56,082 nt of DNA from Hyphomicrobiales bacterium (GTDB lineage Bacteria; Pseudomonadota; Alphaproteobacteria; Rhizobiales; Rhizobiaceae). The stretch lies in the NCBI GenBank assembly GCA_026400435.1, contig JAPLOZ010000040.1, forward strand, positions 1 to 56,082, given 5' to 3'. Below are positions 50,723-56,082 of the stretch, one piece after another. Position 1 is the first letter of the stretch, and every line of letters starts with the position of its first letter. The position numbers were made by a program, and so were the translations under genes. A model generated the notes under the pieces. It was not told the DNA's origin. It worked only from the letters and a program-made list of their open reading frames with translations, and made no database searches.

Positions 50723-51853
50723 TTGCAGGTATCCGCTGCTCTGATCGTGCGTGACGAAGCCGCCATGATTGGCGGATGTCTGGAATCGATCCGTGACCAT
50801 GTTGATGAGATTGTTGTCGTCGACACAGGCTCTGTCGATGAAACCCCGGAAATCGTGGCGTCCCATGGCGCTCGCCTCTTCCACCACAAATGGGATGGGG
50901 ATTTCTCGGCCGCGCGCAATCGCGCACTCGACGCTGTAAACGCCGACTGGATTCTTTACATCGACGCCGACGAGCGGCTTGTTCCAGCAGCCGGAACCAC
51001 ATTGCGGGAAACCGTAGCGGCCCCGGGTCTTGCAGCACTCAATGTCAGATTCCGGCCAAAGGTTGGGTATTCTCCCTACCATGAACTGCGGCTGTTCCGT
51101 TCGGACCCGAGGATTCGCTTCGAGAAGCGAATTCATGAACGTGTACTGCCCAGCGTCTTGCGGGTCTGTGAAAGCGACAGCCTCCAAATCGGCCAGACAG
51201 CGGTCGGACTTCAACACCTCGGATATGAGGGCGACCAATCCCACAAGCATGCCCGAAACCTTCCGCTGCTCGTGCGAGCCGTGGACGACGACCCCGACCG
51301 TGTGTACTACTGGTGGCATCTCGGCACGACGCTGGCATCCACCGGCAAGACCGGCGAGGCCCAAGCGGCACTGCTTACGGGCATCGAGACGGCAAGGCGG
51401 ACAAGAACCGCGCGTGCGCGCCTCGAGGCGACACTTTCGATACAGGCGCTGACGCGCATCTATCTCGAAGCAGGCGAGCCCCTCAAGGCCATGGATGCGC
51501 TGCAAGAAGGCCTGTCGATTCGGCCCGGCGATCCCGCAATGCTGCTGCAGAAAGCGCGATCTCTGGTCGACATGGGCCACTACACGGAGGCGCTGCCGCT
51601 TCTGTCGGGCCTTTTGATCGAAGACCCGCAAGGCTTCTGCGACCCCGATGTCGCCTACGACCTGCGCATCTTCGGCGAATGGGCTTACGACCTGATCGGC
51701 GTGGCTCAGTTTCGTCTGGAGCACTTTGCCGACGCCGCAGAGGCTTTTCTCGCTGCCGCGGCGGGTTCACGCGACCCGCGCCAGCACCGGGCGAGAGCAG
51801 CAGTAGCGGCTGCCCGCTCCAGAGGCCTGGCAACGGGCGCGCTCACCGGCTGA
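50723..51853 (+). CDS. GT2 glycosyltransferase with C-terminal TPR-like repeats
   Basis: Protein of 376 residues. The GT-A domain has VSAALIVRDEAAMIGGCLESI, VVVDTGSVDETPE and metal motif DAD at 81-83 (LYIDADERL). From about residue 200 there are helical TPR-like repeats (AQAALLTGIETARR, ALQEGLSIRPGDPAMLLQKA, and others). This two-part build is also seen in SunS, the sugar transferase of sublancin, and in other peptide glycosyltransferases. The start is TTG 50723 with AGGAG just upstream, 27 bp after the peptide gene, which makes the peptide a possible acceptor. Confidence 0.82.
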   Translation: MQVSAALIVRDEAAMIGGCLESIRDHVDEIVVVDTGSVDETPEIVASHGARLFHHKWDGDFSAARNRALDAVNADWILYIDADERLVPAAGTTLRETVAAPGLAALNVRFRPKVGYSPYHELRLFRSDPRIRFEKRIHERVLPSVLRVCESDSLQIGQTAVGLQHLGYEGDQSHKHARNLPLLVRAVDDDPDRVYYWWHLGTTLASTGKTGEAQAALLTGIETARRTRTARARLEATLSIQALTRIYLEAGEPLKAMDALQEGLSIRPGDPAMLLQKARSLVDMGHYTEALPLLSGLLIEDPQGFCDPDVAYDLRIFGEWAYDLIGVAQFRLEHFADAAEAFLAAAAGSRDPRQHRARAAVAAARSRGLATGALTG

Positions 51854-52943
51854 TTGCCGGAAGCATCGAAGCGATCACACGCCAACGCAGGATCTGGCGT
51901 CCGACGAGACCGTTGCCGGTGCTCAGCCTGCGAAGCCGTTCGCTAGCCCATGCCATACGGATCTCGTCGCCGTAGCCAGAGTATTTCCACCCTCCCCGCC
52001 GTTCTGCGCCAAGCAGCAATTCAGCTCGCTCCGCGGCATCGGGGGCTATCACGAAGGGCTGGGCGATCGTCAGGCCAAAAAGGCGCGACGCGGCCGCGAG
52101 CCAGAGGTCGAGGATCGCCGCCAGCCGGGGATGAGCCGCCGCCCGTTCGACCATCCGATGCTTCTGCTGCAGGGTCAATTCGTTTGCAGCCCACGCAAAC
52201 TCATACAGCCCCTTGAGGCTCAATGTCGCGCGCGCATCGCCGCCGTGACCGACATGGTGATGCACCATGGCATGAATGATATGCGTGACCGGATCGAGCA
52301 ATCCTACTGAAATCCCGTTGTCGGTCGAGGGCGTGCTCGAGGCGATCAGCTCGGCGGTGGGAACAAGCCGTTCGGCATAACGGTTGCCGCCGCGCTTGTG
52401 GATTTCAACCCAACCCTGCGGACCTTCACTGTAGAGCGCAGCCAAATGGTGGTGATGCGGGCGAGCTGGCCGACTTTGATCCGGATAATACCCGTGCTCA
52501 CGCAGTGCCCGCGCGGCGGCTTGTGCCTGAGCGAAGGGCACCAGCACATCGATGTCGCGCAGGAAACGCCATGCCGGTTTACGCTCCCACAGCGATCGAG
52601 CGCCCTTAAGAAGAATAGGCTGGATACCGATCGCGTTCAGCGCTTCTGCGGTTTCCCGCAGAAGTCGCGTCATCTGCTCGCGCCGTTGTTCATGAGTCGC
52701 CAGATATTGGCGCAGGCCATCTGCCGGCCCGGGACGGGAGCCATTGCCTGGCGGCACCAACACACCCTCAAGCAGCCGCCCGGCCAGTGCGGCAATCAAC
52801 GCCTGCTCGGTGGCAAACTGCGACAGATCAAACAGAACGTTAGAAGTCAGAAGCTGCGCGCGCAGCGAGGCGAGGTCTTCAGTACGAAGATCGAGGCTGA
52901 GGCACTTGCCAAGCAGCCATGAGGAGCCGACGTTCCGTTCCAT
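51843..52943 (-). CDS. NTP_transf_5-type nucleotidyltransferase-fold protein
   Basis: Protein of 366 residues. The central motif GIQPILLKGARSLWER ... RFLRDIDVLVP and HHHHLAALYSEGPQGWVEIH is typical of the uncharacterised NTP_transf_5 family, which is often found beside PqqD and HprK-like genes. The nucleotidyltransferase acidic pair is in DIDVLV. The gene is convergent with the GT2-TPR gene (11-bp overlap of ends) and divergent from the acetoacetyl-CoA synthetase gene. What it transfers nucleotides to, if anything, is unknown. Confidence 0.8.
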   Translation of the reverse strand: MERNVGSSWLLGKCLSLDLRTEDLASLRAQLLTSNVLFDLSQFATEQALIAALAGRLLEGVLVPPGNGSRPGPADGLRQYLATHEQRREQMTRLLRETAEALNAIGIQPILLKGARSLWERKPAWRFLRDIDVLVPFAQAQAAARALREHGYYPDQSRPARPHHHHLAALYSEGPQGWVEIHKRGGNRYAERLVPTAELIASSTPSTDNGISVGLLDPVTHIIHAMVHHHVGHGGDARATLSLKGLYEFAWAANELTLQQKHRMVERAAAHPRLAAILDLWLAAASRLFGLTIAQPFVIAPDAAERAELLLGAERRGGWKYSGYGDEIRMAWASERLRRLSTGNGLVGRQILRWRVIASMLPAISR

Positions 52944-53149
52944 GTGAATGTTGCGCCCCGATAGGTCAGTTCTGGCGATGACGCGTGCGCGGCAATGATA
53001 TCAGCATGCCCTGCAACAGGACAACGCCGCCGGCGATCCGGTGCCTGCGACGCTTTTTTGCCAGACCCCGACGGACGCCGCCCATTCCGTTTGCCTCGGG
53101 CCTTTGCAATCGGGTAGGGGTGTGCAGGAATCTTAGCGAGAGCCTGCTT

Positions 53150-55120
53150 ATGGACAACAGTGGCGCAGCCAAACTTCCGCTTTGGACTCCTCATGCAGAC
53201 CGGATCGCCGCTGCGCCCTTGACCGCGTTCATGGTCAAGGCTTCCGCCAGGGCGGGCACGAGCTTCTTCTCTTATGCCGAATTGCACCGCTGGTCGGTCG
53301 ATCGCCGGGCGGATTTCTGGAATCTGCTGTGGGATTTCTGCGGCGTTATCGGCGACAAGGGCGGGCGCCTCCTGATTGACGGTGACATCATGCCGGGCGC
53401 GTCGTTCTTCCCCGACGGGCGGTTGAATTTCGCAGAGAACCTGCTGCGGAAGCGCGGGACCGAGGACGCCATCGTTTTCAAGGGCGAAGACAAGGTTCTG
53501 CGCCGGCTCTCGTGGGAAGAGCTGCACGGTCTCGTGTCGCGCATGCAGCAGCTTTTCGTCTCGCTAGGCGTCAAGCAGGGCGAGCGCATTGCCGCCATGA
53601 TGCCAAACATGCCGGAAGCCGTTGCCGGCATGTTGGCGGCCGCCTCCATCGGCGCGGTCTGGTCGTCGTGTTCGCCCGATTTCGGCGAACAGGGCGTTAT
53701 CGACCGCTTCGGCCAGATCGAGCCGGTGATTTTGATGGCGCCGGATGGCTACTGGTACAACGGCAAGCAAAACGACGTCACCGCCAAGGTTCAGTCGATC
53801 CTCGCAAGATTGCCCAGCGTGCGGCAGGCGATCCTCGTCGACTATCTGGGCACCGCCAGGCAGGCAGCAACCGCGATTGCGCGCGCCATCGCACTGGATG
53901 ATGCGCTATCGCCTTTCAAACCGGAAGAAGTGGTTTTTGAAAGGTTGCCTTTCAGCCACCCGCTCTACATCCTCTATTCGTCGGGCACGACCGGTATCCC
54001 CAAATGCATCGTGCATTCAGCCGGCGGCACGCTGCTGATGCACTTCAAGGAGCACCGGCTCCACGGCGGCGTCAAAGATGGCGACCGGCTGTTCTACTTT
54101 ACGACATGCGGCTGGATGATGTGGAACTGGCTGGTCTCGGGGCTCGCCAGCGGGGCAACGTTGCTGCTTTACGACGGCTCACCGTTTCATCCCGATGGAA
54201 ACATACTCTTCGACTACGCCGACGCTGAAAAAATGACCTATTTCGGCACCTCGGCTAAATTCATAGACACGCTTCGCAAATCCGGCCTGCGGCCGATCGA
54301 CAGCCACGATCTTTCCTCTGTCCGCACAGTCTCCTCGACAGGCTCGCCGCTGTCGCCGGAAGGTTTCGCGTTCGTTTACGACGGCATCAAGAAGGACGTC
54401 CACCTCGCCTCCATCTCGGGGGGTACAGACATCATTGGCTGTTTCGTGCTCGGCGTGCCGATAGAGCCGGTCTGGCCGGGTGAAATCCAGGCGCCGGGCC
54501 TTGGCATGGCGGTGGACGTCTGGGACGATCAGTGCCGCCCTGTTCGCCAGCAGAAGGGCGAGTTGGTCTGTACCCGGTCCTTTCCATCGATGCCGGTCGC
54601 GTTCTGGAACGATGAGGACGGAAAGAAATACCATGCCGCCTATTTCGAGCGGTTCGAGAATGTCTGGTGTCACGGCGACTTCGCCGAATGGACCGATCAC
54701 GGCGGAATGATCATCCACGGCCGCTCGGACGCTACGCTCAATCCAGGTGGAGTGCGCATCGGCACCGCAGAAATCTACAACCAGGTCGAACAGATGGCCG
54801 AAATAGCGGAGGCGCTGTGCATCGGCCAGGATTTCGACGGCGATGTCCGCGTGGTGCTGTTCGTGCGCCTTGCGCCAGGCGTATCGCTTGACGACGATCT
54901 GCAGGCCCGCATCCGCCTGAAGATCCGCACCGGCTGCAGTCCCCGGCACGTGCCGGCGAGGATAGTCGCCGTTGCCGACATACCACGCACCAAGTCTGGC
55001 AAGATCACCGAGCTTGCCGTGCGCGATGTCGTCCACGGACGCGATGTCAAAAACAGGGAAGCGTTGGCCAATCCGCAGGCGCTAGATCTTTTTCGCGATC
55101 TCGAAATCCTGCGAATCTGA
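53150..55120 (+). CDS. aacS: Acetoacetyl-CoA synthetase
   Basis: Adenylate-forming ligase of 656 residues that activates acetoacetate to acetoacetyl-CoA with ATP, used in polyhydroxybutyrate and ketone-body metabolism. Motifs are [53 protein letters not shown] and the C-terminal Lys region TKSGKITE. The length fits AacS better than acetyl-CoA synthetase only in detail; [15 protein letters not shown] is an AacS mark. Start ATG 53150 ([12 protein letters not shown]); the 55 upstream in-frame codons are leader sequence without homology. The 206 bp before it hold no gene. Confidence 0.88.
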   Translation: MDNSGAAKLPLWTPHADRIAAAPLTAFMVKASARAGTSFFSYAELHRWSVDRRADFWNLLWDFCGVIGDKGGRLLIDGDIMPGASFFPDGRLNFAENLLRKRGTEDAIVFKGEDKVLRRLSWEELHGLVSRMQQLFVSLGVKQGERIAAMMPNMPEAVAGMLAAASIGAVWSSCSPDFGEQGVIDRFGQIEPVILMAPDGYWYNGKQNDVTAKVQSILARLPSVRQAILVDYLGTARQAATAIARAIALDDALSPFKPEEVVFERLPFSHPLYILYSSGTTGIPKCIVHSAGGTLLMHFKEHRLHGGVKDGDRLFYFTTCGWMMWNWLVSGLASGATLLLYDGSPFHPDGNILFDYADAEKMTYFGTSAKFIDTLRKSGLRPIDSHDLSSVRTVSSTGSPLSPEGFAFVYDGIKKDVHLASISGGTDIIGCFVLGVPIEPVWPGEIQAPGLGMAVDVWDDQCRPVRQQKGELVCTRSFPSMPVAFWNDEDGKKYHAAYFERFENVWCHGDFAEWTDHGGMIIHGRSDATLNPGGVRIGTAEIYNQVEQMAEIAEALCIGQDFDGDVRVVLFVRLAPGVSLDDDLQARIRLKIRTGCSPRHVPARIVAVADIPRTKSGKITELAVRDVVHGRDVKNREALANPQALDLFRDLEILRI

Positions 55121-55204
55121 GCGCGATCGCGGCTAGGATTGGACGTCTGCGATAAACGGCGAGTTTGGATGCAGTTGCGCGGTTTTCTATCCTTTCAAGC
55201 GAGG

Positions 55205-55620
55205 TTACGGGTCTCCAGTCTTGGATTTTTCAATGACATAAATTGACACTGGCGAGACCTCTTTTTCATCAAGCCACTCAATTGGATCGGTATCGTAACC
55301 TAGTGGTTTGTGATACTCAACAACGCGCAAGCCATGACGATCAAAAATTTTCTTGTAATCCTCATCTGTCCACAAATAGTCGTACAAGACTATTTCCGTT
55401 CCCTGAAGCTGCAGTTTGAATGTTTCACCGCTCTTGAGATCTCTATCGTTCTCCGGGAAATCATAATTGAATCCAATCCATTTGCCTTTGTATACGTCAG
55501 CAGATGAAGTTAGGGCAATAATAATTCCATCACTATTTAAAACTTGCAGCGTTTCCACAAATATTTTTTCAATCTCTTCTCGTGTGGACACTTCTAGAAA
55601 TACAAAGCTAGAAATAGGAT
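55205..55620 (-). pseudogene. 3' remnant of an AT-rich methyltransferase-like gene
   Basis: Minus-strand coding remnant of about 138 codons, visibly richer in A and T than all neighbours. It reads ISSFVFLEVSTREEIEK, LQVLNSDGIIIALTSS, YDYLWTDEDYKKIFDRHGLRVVEYH and ends KSKTGDP. This pattern is that of the C-terminal half of a class I SAM-dependent methyltransferase. The SAM-binding N-terminal half is missing: upstream the frame runs into the antisense of the acyl-CoA dehydrogenase gene near 55620. It looks like foreign DNA left by an old insertion or transfer and cut at one end. Confidence 0.6.
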
Positions 55621-55639
55621 AAAGCCATCGGGAGCGTAA

Positions 55640-56082
55640 ATGTCGCCGGAGACCAACGACCAGTATCAGACCATCCGCGATGGTGTACGGGCCCTGTGCT
55701 CGGAATTTCCCGATGAATATCACAGGAAGGTAGACGCGGCGCGCGGCTACCCAGAAGAGTTCGTCGAAGCGCTCACTAGAGCGGGCTGGATGGCAGCGCT
55801 CATCCCGGAGGAGTATGGCGGGTCGGGCCTGGGGTTGGCCGAAGCTTCTGTCATCATGGAGGAGATCAATCGCTCGGGCGGCAATTCCGGAGCCTGCCAC
55901 GGCCAGATGTACAACATGAACACGCTGGTCCGGCACGGCTCCGAGGAGCAGCGTCAGAAATACCTGCCGAAGATCGCCACCGGTGAACTGCGTCTGCAAT
56001 CGATGGGCGTGACCGAGCCCACCACGGGAACGGATACGACGCGGATCAAGACCACAGCAGTCAAGACAGGGGACCGCTACGT
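55640..56082 (+). CDS. Acyl-CoA dehydrogenase family protein (partial)
   Basis: N-terminal 147 residues of an acyl-CoA dehydrogenase; the gene runs off the right edge. The start is ATG 55640 with GGGAG five bases upstream. The visible part shows the helical N-terminal domain (IRDGVRALCSEFPDEYHR ... AGWMAALIPEEYGGSGLGLAEASVIMEEI) and the FAD-side motif LRLQSMGVTEPTTGTDT. It removes two hydrogens from acyl-CoA in beta-oxidation-like pathways. With the upstream acetoacetyl-CoA synthetase it may form part of a short-chain acid pathway. Confidence 0.88.
   Translation, partial: MSPETNDQYQTIRDGVRALCSEFPDEYHRKVDAARGYPEEFVEALTRAGWMAALIPEEYGGSGLGLAEASVIMEEINRSGGNSGACHGQMYNMNTLVRHGSEEQRQKYLPKIATGELRLQSMGVTEPTTGTDTTRIKTTAVKTGDRY

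Noticed and set aside
49361..52943. Lasso peptide gene cluster
   Set aside because: PqqD-like and HprK-like proteins occur in some lasso clusters, but no asparagine-synthetase-like cyclase or transglutaminase-like leader protease is present in the window.
1..56082. Mobile elements, CRISPR arrays, tRNA or rRNA genes
   Set aside because: No transposase, integrase, regular short repeats with spacers, or cloverleaf-like segments were found on either strand by reading.

Overview
The window reads as chromosomal or megaplasmid DNA of a GC-rich alphaproteobacterium, most likely Rhizobiales/Phyllobacteriaceae (Mesorhizobium-like). The grounds are uniform high GC, dense catabolic operons each with an ABC importer and a LysR or GntR regulator, many overlapping ATGA/GTGA junctions, and two proteins (pyridoxine 4-oxidase and pyridoxamine-pyruvate aminotransferase) that match, from memory, the Mesorhizobium loti vitamin B6 enzymes closely. 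I saw no tRNA, rRNA, insertion sequence or CRISPR array. All family calls come from reading the sequence; no database search was run.

Layout. (1) 1-3746, minus strand: LysR regulator and a spermidine/putrescine-type ABC importer, the permease cut by the left edge. Divergent from it, 3845-6366, are an M20 amidohydrolase and a guanidino-group hydrolase. (2) 6403-15819, minus strand: a nine-gene operon (CMD-fold protein, HpaB-type flavin monooxygenase, NTF2-fold protein, two amidases, flavin reductase, NicX-type ring-cleavage dioxygenase, pyridoxine 4-oxidase, proline-racemase-like protein). Divergent from it, 16006-21123, are an MBL-fold hydrolase, SDR, beta-hydroxyacid dehydrogenase, MmgE/PrpD protein and pyridoxamine-pyruvate aminotransferase. 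A GntR regulator, a divergent SDR lacking the catalytic Tyr/Lys, a small secreted protein and a BMP-type ABC importer follow (to 28263). (3) 28264-36356, minus strand: enolase-superfamily enzyme, a second spermidine/putrescine-type ABC importer, an SDR and a trimethylamine-dehydrogenase-like flavoprotein. Divergent from it, 36432-40830, are a GntR regulator, SMP-30 lactonase, NagB-like protein, ROK kinase and bicupin. (4) 40840-52943: a glycosyltransferase island with eight transferase genes (one frameshifted), several of families best known from eukaryotes, followed by a compact set of PqqD-like protein, HprK-like kinase, a 57-residue Tat-like peptide, a GT2-TPR protein and an NTP_transf_5 protein. 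(5) 53150-56082: acetoacetyl-CoA synthetase, an AT-rich methyltransferase remnant and the start of an acyl-CoA dehydrogenase.

Main idea 1. Region 2 looks like an undescribed route for vitamin B6 breakdown. Its upper part (pyridoxine oxidase, pyridoxamine transaminase, SDR, MBL-fold lactonase candidate) matches the known conversion of B6 vitamers to 4-pyridoxate. Its lower part resembles nicotinate degradation instead: a two-component monooxygenase could hydroxylate C6 (para to the 3-OH), giving a 2,5-dihydroxypyridine pattern. The NicX-type dioxygenase (His265, His318 and Asp320 kept) could then open the ring between C2 and C3, and the two amidases could release acetate and ammonia where NicD and NicF act in nicotinate degradation. 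Shared operator-like words in three intergenic regions tie the locus to its GntR regulator.

Main idea 2. Region 4 couples a peptide-handling module (PqqD-like, HprK-like kinase, short Tat-type peptide, nucleotidyltransferase-fold protein) to an unusual set of glycosyltransferases. This suggests phosphorylation and/or glycosylation of a peptide or surface glycan, whose product is unknown.
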